DNA of 8,781 nucleotides from Holdemanella porci. GTDB lineage: Bacteria > Bacillota_I > Bacilli_A > Erysipelotrichales > Erysipelotrichaceae. Every line of letters starts with the position of its first letter. The stretch's first letter is position 1. The DNA is taken from NCBI RefSeq assembly GCF_019052655.1, contig NZ_JAHQVB010000073.1, positions 1 to 8,781 on the forward strand, read 5' to 3'. Below the pieces are notes generated by a model that was not told the origin of the DNA, searched no databases, and was given only the letters and a program-made list of their open reading frames with translations. Both the position numbers and the translations under genes were made by a program. Below are positions 1-7,147 of the stretch, piece after piece.

Positions 1-45
1 CATTAGAATTTAAAATTTATCTATTTTATGAGTCCTTTTTCTTGA

Positions 46-552
46 CGTAGTACCAGACTTTTTATTTTAGTTATGGTAAATGAAGAGGATGCTTTTGCGA
101 GTGTTTTGACACTGAAAAAGAATTATATGGTCATGGTCATCTGTGAAATATTGATTCTCTTATTGTATTGTGGATTCTATATCACAATAGTTCGTAGAAT
201 TTCTAAAAAATCTGATGAACTTAATGAAGATTTAAATGGACTTAAAGAAATTAATGATAAAATAGGACATATCGCAGGTGATACACTCATTATTACTGCA
301 TCATATGCTCTACAAGAAATCTTCTTAGATAATTCCTATCGTGTAGGTGGAGATGAGTTTGTGGTCATTGGACAAGATGTATCCGAACTCTTATTCTTTG
401 ATCAATATGCAAAATTACTTAAACGAATGAAAGAATTAGAAATCAGTGTTGCGACAGGTTGTGTGTGGAAAGAAACTTGTTCAAATCTATCTGAAACTTT
501 ACAAGAAGCGATCAAAAGATGTATGAAGATAAAGAGTGATAGTATTCTTTAG
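46..552 (+). pseudogene. Degenerate membrane-anchored GGDEF (diguanylate cyclase) gene
   Basis: This is the relic of a membrane-bound diguanylate cyclase, an enzyme family that makes cyclic di-GMP from two GTP. Reading from ATG 73, there is a hydrophobic helix at about residues 17-40, then the segment DLNGLKEINDKIGH, and an intact GGDEF motif at residues 92-96 (346-360). Three defects stand out. The frame is open upstream of ATG 73 to position 46, reading like the end of an extracytoplasmic sensor domain, but TGA 43-45 and TAG 4-6 interrupt it and no Shine-Dalgarno precedes the ATG. The helix runs almost directly into DLNGLK, so about 40 residues that normally hold the D-x-LTGL-x-NR region are missing. 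The family's C-terminal signature AD-x-x-MY-x-x-K appears only in another frame, at 507-533. The inhibitory RxxD site before GGDEF is also absent. An active cyclase is very unlikely. A short expressed membrane protein cannot be excluded. Confidence 0.8.
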
Positions 553-573
553 TTGAAAATGATCGAAGAAGAC

Positions 574-603
574 AAAAAAGATTGGAAATTAAACTCCAAT
601 CTT
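574..603 (-). terminator. Rho-independent terminator of rnhC, overlapping its 3' end
   Basis: A perfect 9-bp inverted repeat, AAGATTGGA at 578-586 and TCCAATCTT at 595-603, encloses an 8-base loop. Read on the minus strand the hairpin is followed directly by a run of T. The rnhC stop codon (589-591) lies inside the loop, so the upstream arm also encodes the last residues of the protein. On the plus strand there is no adjacent T run, so termination of the GGDEF relic here is doubtful. Confidence 0.85.
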
Positions 604-1437
604 CTGTGTGTTTTTGAAATGAAGCTTTGCCACTTGGTAAAGCTTTTCTTTTCCAAATTTTTGTACGAATTTCTTGCCGCACACATCCACCTTGCTTCCG
701 GCACCTTTCTCAAATTTAAAATCATATTTTTCTTCCATAAGATCCCACGTTTCTAGAAAGGCATTTCTTGCCAGGATACTCGCACAAGCTACTGCTAGGT
801 ATTTGTTTTCGGCCTTGGTCTCAAAAGTGATACCTCTAATGACTTCAGGAAAGCCTTGTAAGTAGCGATAGTAACTTTTTTCTTGCACAAACTGATCAAT
901 AACAATCTGCTTAGGAAGCGTATATCCTTTATGCACCAAATTTACATAAGCCTGGTTATGCAGGCGACACTTCATATCCACCATATTACAAGTATCATGC
1001 ATGTCATTATATTTTGTATTGGGAACAATCAAAATACTATGTGGACACACTTCCTTGATGATAGGTGCAAGCTTACGAATCTTAACATCATCCACCTGCT
1101 TTGAATCTTGAATGCCAAGATGTGCAAGTTTTTTTCGAGCCTCTTTTGTGACAATACAGCTAGCCACTACAACTGGACCAAAATAATCACCAGTACCCAC
1201 TTCATCGCTGCCCGCTTGATCTTGTGCTTCACTATTTGTTTGTTTTGGTTCTAACCAAGAAAGATCGGCTCCCTGAAATACAACTTTACCACTTGTATAT
1301 GCCGTAATCGAACATTCTTTCGTCTTGATTTGATAGTACGTATACTGTGGTGTACTTTCTTTTAATATAAAAGGAGATAATCTATTTTTTAATTGAAAGA
1401 TCTCTTCTTTTGTCATATTCTTTGTCAATGTTGCCAT
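589..1437 (-). CDS. rnhC: Ribonuclease HIII
   Basis: RNase HIII cuts the RNA strand of RNA/DNA hybrids in the cytoplasm, for example R-loops and primer remnants. The 282-residue protein begins with an N-terminal TBP-like substrate-binding domain (about residues 1-65). The catalytic domain then opens with GSDEVGTGDYFGP, the type-III form of the motif, giving acidic residues D78 and E79. D181 in IVIDQF is a further expected metal ligand, and KAENKYLAVACASILAR (208-224) is the conserved helix of the RNase HII/HIII fold. The C-terminal KLHFKNT is also typical. Length matches the family (about 280-310). I chose ATG 1437 because AAGGTG (1444-1449) sits six bases upstream. The in-frame GTG at 1446 is part of that Shine-Dalgarno and would add only three residues. 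The gene is divergent from mutS2 and has its own terminator. Confidence 0.96.
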   Translation of the reverse strand: MATLTKNMTKEEIFQLKNRLSPFILKESTPQYTYYQIKTKECSITAYTSGKVVFQGADLSWLEPKQTNSEAQDQAGSDEVGTGDYFGPVVVASCIVTKEARKKLAHLGIQDSKQVDDVKIRKLAPIIKEVCPHSILIVPNTKYNDMHDTCNMVDMKCRLHNQAYVNLVHKGYTLPKQIVIDQFVQEKSYYRYLQGFPEVIRGITFETKAENKYLAVACASILARNAFLETWDLMEEKYDFKFEKGAGSKVDVCGKKFVQKFGKEKLYQVAKLHFKNTQKIGV

Positions 1438-1443
1438 TTTAAT

Positions 1444-1449
1444 CACCTT
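1444..1449 (-). promoter_or_regulatory. Ribosome binding site deciding the rnhC start
   Basis: AAGGTG on the minus strand lies six bases before ATG 1437. It contains the competing in-frame GTG (1444-1446), which therefore cannot be the initiation codon used with this site. Confidence 0.8.
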
Positions 1450-1451
1450 AT

Positions 1452-1480
1452 TTAGTTTACCATAAATTTTGTGTTAAAAT
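1452..1480 (+). promoter_or_regulatory. Candidate promoter of mutS2 (extended -10)
   Basis: TAAAAT at 1475-1480 is preceded by TG with one base between, making an extended -10 element. The hexamer 17 bases upstream, TTAGTT at 1452-1457, is a weak -35. Initiation would fall near 1487, giving a leader of about 14 bases that still includes the mutS2 ribosome binding site. This is the only good candidate in the 63-bp divergent region. No equally convincing minus-strand promoter for rnhC was seen there. Confidence 0.45.
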
Positions 1481-1490
1481 AGGTGAGAAC

Positions 1491-1494
1491 GGAG
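1491..1494 (+). promoter_or_regulatory. Ribosome binding site deciding the mutS2 start
   Basis: GGAG lies six bases before ATG 1501. The longer reading from GTG 1483 would place this site inside the coding region and has no Shine-Dalgarno of its own. Confidence 0.75.
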
Positions 1495-1500
1495 TATTTT

Positions 1501-3813
1501 ATGGAACAAAATTTTAGAAACGAATTAAACCAGGCTATTGATTTTTCAAGTGTATTAACACAGGTTTCTGCATTTTCTAGCTTTTCTTGCGCCAAAGAAA
1601 AAATTTTAAATGCGTTACCTGTATTTGATAAATTAGAAATACAAGAACAATTAAACTATGCCAAAGAAGCCATTCAGTTTGAACAAGCCGGAGGCTTACT
1701 TTCTTTATCAGGAGCGAATGATATTTCTTTACCAGTCTCAAAAGCTTCGAAACAGATGACACTAACAAGTAAAGAATTGATTTCCATCTACCATTTTTTA
1801 ACGGCTGTTAAACAAGCCAAACAAAGCCTGGATGAATCTGACTATCCAAAACTGACAAATTTAGCTCAATCTATGGATGGATGTACACGTTTGATGGATT
1901 CTATCATTTCAAAGATTGATCTAACAGGATCAGTCAAAGAAGATGCGACACCCGCATTAAAAAGTATGCATAAGGCGTTGGTAGATACGCGCTTAGCATT
2001 ACAATCAAAATCAAGACAGTTTTTAAAGAAGAACAGTTTAAAACTTATGGAAAATATGACGACAACTGTATCTGGACGTGTTGTTGTCTTGGTTCGTGCC
2101 CAAGACAAGAATGCCTTTGGCGGTATGATTCATGGACAATCAAGTTCAGGACTCGCCTATTATGTTGAACCATCCAGCTTTGTAGCTGATAATAATGAGA
2201 TTTCTTCTTTGATGATTCGTATTGAAGAAGAAAAGAAGCGAATCTGTAGGGAATTGTCGATGCAAGTTAAGAAAAATGCGTTGTCTTTAACTTCGGCATT
2301 AGAAACATTAACTGTAATTGATGTAGCTTTCACAAAGGCAAAATGGGCAGTGCGCTATGATGGATGCATTCCATCTTTACAATCAAGAGATCACTCTATG
2401 TATTTAGAACATGCCAAACATCCTTTGATTGATGAAAAGAAAGTGGTTTGTAACACATATGAATTAAATGATAAACAAGCTTGCCTTATGATTTCAGGAC
2501 CAAACATGGGAGGTAAGACTGTCACATTAAAGACAATTGGACTCTTTGTGGCTTTGGCCCATGCAGCCTTTCCCGTATTATGTCATAAAGCCATTCTACC
2601 ATTCTATCAATCGATGTATTTTGACATTGGAGATCATCAGTCCATTGAAAATAACTTATCGACTTTCTCAAGTCATATTTCTCGTTTGTCTCATATTTGT
2701 CAGAAGAGTGATGAGAATAGTTTTATCTTATTGGATGAAATTGGAAATGGTACCGATCCATTAGAAGGAGCCAGTCTTGCGGTTGCGATTTTAGAGTATT
2801 TGATTTCAAAAAGAAGTACGATCATTACTTCAACTCACTATTCGCAAGTAAAAACATATGGAAAAGCAAATGATTCTGTATTAGTATCGAGTGTTGAGTT
2901 TAATCCAGAAACATTAAAGCCAACCTATAAATATATTCCTGGTGTATCTGGAGCAAGTTATGCCTTTCATATTGCCAGAGAATACAATTTAGAAGAGTCC
3001 ATTTTAGAAAGAGCGGATTTTTTGAAGAATGAAAATGAAAAGCAGACAGAAAAAGAATTGGAGAAATTAGAAAAACTTCAAAATGATGTCTTGAAACAAA
3101 AGGAGCGTTTTAATCAATTGATTGAAGATGCGCACCGCGTTCAAAAGGAGGCTTACGAAAAAGAAAAAGAAATCGAAAAGCGTAAGGCCCAATTGGATGC
3201 ATCGTATCAGGAACAATTGAATGAGATGCTCGAAAAGAAAAAGGCAGAGGCCAAAGAAATCTTAACTGTGCTTCGTAAAGAAAAGACGGGTAAGCAGCAT
3301 AAGCAGATTGAAAAGATGCATGAACTAGATCTTTTAAATGAGCATGTTGAAGAAATCGAAGACGATAAGAAAGAATTTAAGGTTGGTGATTATGTAAAAA
3401 TCATAGGTTTAAATTCGCATGGTGAAATTGTGGATATTCGAAGAAATGAAGCTACCGTTTTAACGAATGGTATGAAGATGAAGGTGAAAATTTCTAAGTT
3501 GGAGCCTATGCATAAGCCACAAATCAAGAAAGCAACTTATAAAGCGCATGTAGAATCGGTATCCAGTCGTTTTCCTTTGGAGTTGAATCTAATTGGAATG
3601 CGTGTTGAAGAAGGCGTTGCTGCTTTAGATAAATATTTAGATCAAGCTGTCGTTAAACACATTAAACAAGTACGTATCATTCATGGTATGGGTACGGGTG
3701 CTTTGCGTACAGCCGTATGGAAGGATTTAAAGAAACAACCAAATGTTTCTAAGTTTAACAGTGCCGGTCCAAGTGAAGGTGGACTTGGTGCAACTATCGT
3801 TATATTAAAGTAG
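1501..3813 (+). CDS. mutS2: MutS2 family ATPase/endonuclease
   Basis: MutS2 lacks the mismatch-recognition domain of MutS. In different bacteria it has been linked to suppression of homologous recombination by cutting branched DNA and to splitting of collided ribosomes. The 770-residue protein has the MutS core and lever helices to about residue 300, then the ATPase domain with Walker A GPNMGGKT (333-340), Walker B ILLDE ending in D412-E413, and STHY with H446. A highly charged coiled coil follows (about 510-620), then a small KOW-like beta domain (about 626-670) and a C-terminal Smr domain with HGMGTG at 728-733. The Smr LDLRG motif is replaced by LNLIG at 695-699, so nuclease activity is uncertain. 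Start ATG 1501 is fixed by GGAG six bases upstream. uvrC begins 8 bp after the stop, implying co-transcription. Confidence 0.96.
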   Translation: MEQNFRNELNQAIDFSSVLTQVSAFSSFSCAKEKILNALPVFDKLEIQEQLNYAKEAIQFEQAGGLLSLSGANDISLPVSKASKQMTLTSKELISIYHFLTAVKQAKQSLDESDYPKLTNLAQSMDGCTRLMDSIISKIDLTGSVKEDATPALKSMHKALVDTRLALQSKSRQFLKKNSLKLMENMTTTVSGRVVVLVRAQDKNAFGGMIHGQSSSGLAYYVEPSSFVADNNEISSLMIRIEEEKKRICRELSMQVKKNALSLTSALETLTVIDVAFTKAKWAVRYDGCIPSLQSRDHSMYLEHAKHPLIDEKKVVCNTYELNDKQACLMISGPNMGGKTVTLKTIGLFVALAHAAFPVLCHKAILPFYQSMYFDIGDHQSIENNLSTFSSHISRLSHICQKSDENSFILLDEIGNGTDPLEGASLAVAILEYLISKRSTIITSTHYSQVKTYGKANDSVLVSSVEFNPETLKPTYKYIPGVSGASYAFHIAREYNLEESILERADFLKNENEKQTEKELEKLEKLQNDVLKQKERFNQLIEDAHRVQKEAYEKEKEIEKRKAQLDASYQEQLNEMLEKKKAEAKEILTVLRKEKTGKQHKQIEKMHELDLLNEHVEEIEDDKKEFKVGDYVKIIGLNSHGEIVDIRRNEATVLTNGMKMKVKISKLEPMHKPQIKKATYKAHVESVSSRFPLELNLIGMRVEEGVAALDKYLDQAVVKHIKQVRIIHGMGTGALRTAVWKDLKKQPNVSKFNSAGPSEGGLGATIVILK

Positions 3814-3821
3814 GGGATAAA

Positions 3822-5579
3822 ATGAGTGTTTCTAAACATTTACAAGATAAATTAGCCTTACTTCCAGATTCTCCTGGTTGTTACATCATGAAAGATGAAA
3901 ATCAGAATATATTGTATGTGGGAAAGGCCAAAGTATTAAAGAATCGTGTGCGTTCTTATTTTCATGGTACCCACAACAATAAGACGACGCGTTTAGTGTC
4001 GCACATTCGTGATTTTGAATTTATCGTGACGGGCAGTGAAAAAGAGGCTTTATTATTAGAAATCAATTTAATAAAAAAACATACGCCACCTTACAACATC
4101 ATGTTTATGGATGATAAGACATATCCATATATTGAGATTACAAAAGAGAATAATTTTGTGGTGCGTACAACACGAAATATCAAAAATAAAAAGAGTGAAT
4201 ATTTTGGGCCGTATCCAAGTAGTCAGTCGGCTTATGAAATCGTGAAATTGATCAATCAGATCTTTTGCGTACGTAAATGTCGTCATATTCCAGATTCTCC
4301 GTGTTTGTACTATCACATGCACCAATGTCTAGGACCTTGTATTCATGAGATTGATCCTAAGGAAAACGAAGTGACGCGTAAAAAAATTAAGAAGTTTTTG
4401 CAGGGAGACACCAAAGAGGTGATGGATTCTTTGCAGGCTAAAATGATGGAGGCCAGTGAAAACTTGCAGTTTGAAAAAGCACAGGAAATCTATAATACGA
4501 TCCAAGCATTAGAGCATGTCATTGAAAAACAGACGATTGACTTTAAAGATCGTGCTAATCGTGATGTATTTGGATATTATGTGGATTCTGGATATATTTC
4601 TTTTCAAGGTTTCTTTATTCGTCAAGGAAAATTATTGGAGAGAAATATGTCAATTACACCGTTATATGAAGATGAGATGGATGCCTTTACTAGCTTTATC
4701 ATGCAGTATTATGAAAAAAATGTGGTGCCAAAAGAAATTTTGGTGCCGTCCGGAACGCCTGTGGATGTTTTAAAGGAAGCTTTAAATACGAATGTGCATA
4801 TTCCAGTTCGTGGTGAAAAAAAGAAACTGATAGATTTAGTTTATAAAAATGCAAAGGAAGCACATGAACAGAAGTTTAAACTGGTATTTCGTAAGGATAA
4901 TGAGTTGCGTCAGGCCAATGAAATGTTGTCAAAAATATTCAATGCGGATATTCATACGGTTGAAATGTTTGATAACTCCCACATCCAAGGTACGTTTAAT
5001 GTGAGTGGTTTGGTTGTCTTTAAGGATGGCTTACCCGATAAGAATTCATATCGTCATTATAAATTAGATGGGTATCGCAGTGATGTGGACAGTATGAAAG
5101 AAGTCATTTATCGAAGATACTTTCGATTGTTGAAAGAACATTTGCCGATGCCAGATTTATTGTTGGTGGATGGTGGTGCTGCACAGATTGCTGCGGCCAA
5201 AGAAATTATAGATATGTTGCAGCTTGATTTAAGAGTGGCAGGACTTGTAAAGGATGATAAGCATGCGACAAGAGCGTTGATGGATGTGAATTTAAATGAA
5301 ATTCAGATTGATTCCAAATCGAGCTTATTCTTCTTATTAACACGTATGCAGGATGAAGTGCATCGATTTGCGATTTCATATCATAGAAAACTTCGAAATC
5401 AGTCTATGACAAAATCTGTATTGGATACGGTGAGTGGTATTGGGCCGAAGCGTAAAAAGGAATTGTTGAAGCATTTTAAAAGCATGAAGCAGATGCGTCT
5501 TGCGAGTGTAGAACAATTGAGTGAAGTGATTCCAGAAGATGTGGCTAAGATTCTATATGCTCGTTTGCATGAGAAGTAA
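3822..5579 (+). CDS. uvrC: Excinuclease ABC subunit C
   Basis: UvrC makes the two incisions around a DNA lesion in nucleotide excision repair after UvrA and UvrB have located and marked it. In order, the 585-residue protein has a GIY-YIG nuclease domain (about 12-92; here GCYI at 19-22 and YVGK at 32-35, with R42 and E80 as likely catalytic residues for the 3' cut). A cysteine cluster follows with C149, C161, C169 and C173 spaced 12, 8 and 4 apart, the spacing I recall for the iron-sulfur cluster of E. coli UvrC. A UVR domain for UvrB contact lies at about 199-234. The RNase H-like domain for the 5' cut has D384, D450 and H514 (in DEVHRF), and a C-terminal helix-hairpin-helix contains GIGPKRKKELL. 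All expected catalytic residues are present. AGGGGA ends four bases before ATG 3822, slightly close but usable. The gene is probably translated from the mutS2 transcript. Confidence 0.97.
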   Translation: MSVSKHLQDKLALLPDSPGCYIMKDENQNILYVGKAKVLKNRVRSYFHGTHNNKTTRLVSHIRDFEFIVTGSEKEALLLEINLIKKHTPPYNIMFMDDKTYPYIEITKENNFVVRTTRNIKNKKSEYFGPYPSSQSAYEIVKLINQIFCVRKCRHIPDSPCLYYHMHQCLGPCIHEIDPKENEVTRKKIKKFLQGDTKEVMDSLQAKMMEASENLQFEKAQEIYNTIQALEHVIEKQTIDFKDRANRDVFGYYVDSGYISFQGFFIRQGKLLERNMSITPLYEDEMDAFTSFIMQYYEKNVVPKEILVPSGTPVDVLKEALNTNVHIPVRGEKKKLIDLVYKNAKEAHEQKFKLVFRKDNELRQANEMLSKIFNADIHTVEMFDNSHIQGTFNVSGLVVFKDGLPDKNSYRHYKLDGYRSDVDSMKEVIYRRYFRLLKEHLPMPDLLLVDGGAAQIAAAKEIIDMLQLDLRVAGLVKDDKHATRALMDVNLNEIQIDSKSSLFFLLTRMQDEVHRFAISYHRKLRNQSMTKSVLDTVSGIGPKRKKELLKHFKSMKQMRLASVEQLSEVIPEDVAKILYARLHEK

Positions 5580-5593
5580 TAGTCTAGTATAAT
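5565..5593 (+). promoter_or_regulatory. Promoter for the VanY-like/yfcE/acyltransferase run
   Basis: A perfect TATAAT at 5588-5593 lies 17 bases after TTGCAT (5565-5570), a -35 matching in its first three bases and located in the last codons of uvrC. Transcription would start near 5600, which is downstream of the GTG at 5597 and so argues against that codon as the start of the next gene. Confidence 0.6.
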
Positions 5594-5602
5594 GGGGTGC
5601 GT

Positions 5603-5606
5603 GAGG
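5603..5606 (+). promoter_or_regulatory. Ribosome binding site deciding a TTG start
   Basis: GAGG lies eight bases before TTG 5615. No comparable site precedes the alternative GTG at 5597. Together with the promoter just upstream this favours TTG as the initiation codon. Confidence 0.6.
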
Positions 5607-5614
5607 TACTTATT

Positions 5615-6655
5615 TTGATTAGTAAAAAAGAATTGCGAGCACGTATTTTATTGATTGTGGTTTGTCTAGCGGTTGGCTTATATTGTCTATATACTATGGA
5701 TAAATCGTACGATCCTTTAGCTCGATATCCTTATACAACCGATGAAAATCGTGATGTTTTATTAAAATATCTAGATAGTGATGATATTGATTATTTGGTA
5801 AATCAACATATTACTCCGGATAAATTTATGGATTTTATAGAGTTGAAAGATTTCGATTTAAAAAATACGTTATATTATAAAGAAGCCAAGGAAACGCAGG
5901 ATGCAGATAATGAATACATCGTCAATTTTGTGAATCGTTTTCGAAAGAATTTTTCGTATGATTCTTTAAAACAAATGTTGATGCACTATTCATATATTGA
6001 TTTAACGACGTTCTATGAAAACGAAGCTGTATTATATTCAGATTTAAGATTGATTGCTGATCCAACCAATCCGTATGCTGTATTAAATCAGGAAAATACG
6101 GTATATAAGTATATACCAGAAAAGATTACGACATTTAATACTATCTTTGTTCAAATATGTATGGTCGAAGATCTAACGAATATGTTAGATTCGTATGCGT
6201 CTGTTATGGATGGTCAGGATCATTTGAATTTGGTCAGTGGTTATTTGAATTATGAACAAATTCTAGATCAATATGTCAATGCATCCAAAGAATATGAGGG
6301 TGTTGACCACTATATGTTTAGTGCCGGCAAAAATGAGCAGCAACTCGGGTATACGATTGTATTAGAGGGCCATGATGAATGGATCGATCTATGTAGGCAA
6401 TATGTCGATGATGAATATGATTATTCAAAAGTCGAAGAAGAACTGTCTGAAGAAAGTAAAAAGCGTATGGAATGGATTGAAGAAAATGCGTATCGCTATG
6501 GTTTTGTAATTCGTTACCAACAGGAACAAGAAAAGAAGACGGGACATTGGTATCAGCCTTTTATGCTTCGTTATGTGGGTGTAAAAACCGCAAAATTAAT
6601 GCATGATAGCGGCAAGGGTATGGAACAAATGTCATTTCCGGATGAATTGGAGTAA
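5615..6655 (+). CDS. Membrane-anchored VanY-like protein lacking the zinc site
   Basis: The protein (346 residues from TTG 5615) has a basic N-terminus and one hydrophobic helix (about 8-27) and should face the cell exterior. Residues of about 150-340 follow the layout of VanY/M15B D,D-carboxypeptidases, which trim the terminal D-alanine of peptidoglycan stems. Recognisable family blocks are NPYAVLNQENTVYKYIPE, SGYLNYEQ (208-215), the block around NEQQLGYTIV (240-249), YRYGFVIRYQQ and MLRYVGVKTAKLMH. The active site is gone: S-E-H-Q-T-G-x-A-x-D has become N-E-Q-Q-L-G-Y-T-I-V, losing a His (Q242) and an Asp (V249) ligand. E-P-W-H has become Q-P-F-M (314-317), losing the catalytic Glu and the third ligand. 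The Arg of GYRS is L211. The frame is otherwise clean, so this looks like a maintained pseudoenzyme rather than a decaying gene. It lies 35 bp after uvrC with its own promoter and 8 bp before the phosphoesterase gene. The fold is inferred from motif order only. Confidence 0.75.
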   Translation: MISKKELRARILLIVVCLAVGLYCLYTMDKSYDPLARYPYTTDENRDVLLKYLDSDDIDYLVNQHITPDKFMDFIELKDFDLKNTLYYKEAKETQDADNEYIVNFVNRFRKNFSYDSLKQMLMHYSYIDLTTFYENEAVLYSDLRLIADPTNPYAVLNQENTVYKYIPEKITTFNTIFVQICMVEDLTNMLDSYASVMDGQDHLNLVSGYLNYEQILDQYVNASKEYEGVDHYMFSAGKNEQQLGYTIVLEGHDEWIDLCRQYVDDEYDYSKVEEELSEESKKRMEWIEENAYRYGFVIRYQQEQEKKTGHWYQPFMLRYVGVKTAKLMHDSGKGMEQMSFPDELE

Positions 6656-6663
6656 AAGACTTT

Positions 6664-7131
6664 ATGAAAATAGTAGTTGTGAGTGATTCTCATGGAAGAA
6701 ACGATATATTAAAAACAATCCAGGAAAAACATCCAAATGCGAAATTGTTTATTCATTGTGGTGATTTAGAGGATGATCCGATGAATTTTCCAGGCTATAT
6801 CATTGTGCGTGGAAACAATGATTATTTTGGTCGTTTTGAAAATGAAAGAATCATACCGATTGGTAAACATCAAATTTATGTAACACATTCTCATCGGTTC
6901 TCTTATTTTTTAAGAAGTGAGCAACTGGTGAATCGTGCTAAAGAATTGAATTGTGACATTGTATGTTTTGGACATACACACGTATCCTTTTTAGATCGTT
7001 TCGATGGTGTTACATTAGTAAATCCAGGATCTTTATCGCATTCTAGAGATGGAAAGCCATGTAGCTATGCGATTTTAGATATAAATGAAGATGACGTTCA
7101 GGTTGAATTAAAATTTGAACCTGAGTGGTAA
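6664..7131 (+). CDS. yfcE: YfcE/MJ0936-family metallophosphoesterase
   Basis: This is a cytoplasmic calcineurin-like phosphodiesterase of 155 residues, a normal length for the YfcE/YsnB/MJ0936 group, whose members hydrolyse model phosphodiesters with Mn or a similar metal. The physiological substrate is not known. The two-metal site is complete: D8 and H10 in SDSHG, D34 in HCGD, N51 in RGNND, H75 and H77 in THSH, and H104 with H106 in GHTH. VNPGS near the C-terminus is also a family hallmark. The start ATG 6664 is eight bases after the preceding stop, and GGAG at 6649-6652, inside the end of that gene, is 11 bases upstream, suggesting translational coupling. The symbol denotes the family and not a proven ortholog. 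Confidence 0.92.
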   Translation: MKIVVVSDSHGRNDILKTIQEKHPNAKLFIHCGDLEDDPMNFPGYIIVRGNNDYFGRFENERIIPIGKHQIYVTHSHRFSYFLRSEQLVNRAKELNCDIVCFGHTHVSFLDRFDGVTLVNPGSLSHSRDGKPCSYAILDINEDDVQVELKFEPEW

Positions 7132-7135
7132 GAAA

Positions 7136-7140
7136 GAGGG
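7136..7140 (+). promoter_or_regulatory. Ribosome binding site deciding the acyltransferase start
   Basis: GAGGG lies seven bases before ATG 7148. A longer reading from GTG 7115 would overlap the phosphoesterase gene and put this site inside the coding region, so it is rejected. Confidence 0.8.
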
Positions 7141-7147
7141 AAGTTTT

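Noticed and set aside
42..70. TTGACG near 42 as a promoter for the GGDEF relic
   Set aside because: No good -10 lies at 16-18 bases, and there is no Shine-Dalgarno before ATG 73. The stretch reads better as the remains of upstream coding sequence.
578..603. Bidirectional terminator shared by the GGDEF relic and rnhC
   Set aside because: On the plus strand the stem is followed by CTGTGTG and not by a T run, so only minus-strand termination is supported.
883..1104. Plus-strand open frame inside rnhC
   Set aside because: It is antisense to a fully conserved RNase HIII region and has no ribosome binding site or recognisable motif. The same applies to frames at 553-756 and 674-865.
1438..1500. 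TTAACA-N17-TAAATA on the minus strand as the rnhC promoter
   Set aside because: Initiation would fall about five bases before the rnhC ATG and would exclude its clear Shine-Dalgarno. The -10 also matches poorly.
1866..2108. Minus-strand open frame inside mutS2
   Set aside because: It is a shadow of conserved mutS2 codons, as are the frames at 1577-1768 (minus) and 2537-2764 (plus). None has a start signal or a familiar domain.
4068..4325. Minus-strand open frame inside uvrC
   Set aside because: It overlaps the conserved cysteine-cluster region of UvrC and shows no features of its own. The plus-strand frame at 4516-4773 is rejected for the same reason.
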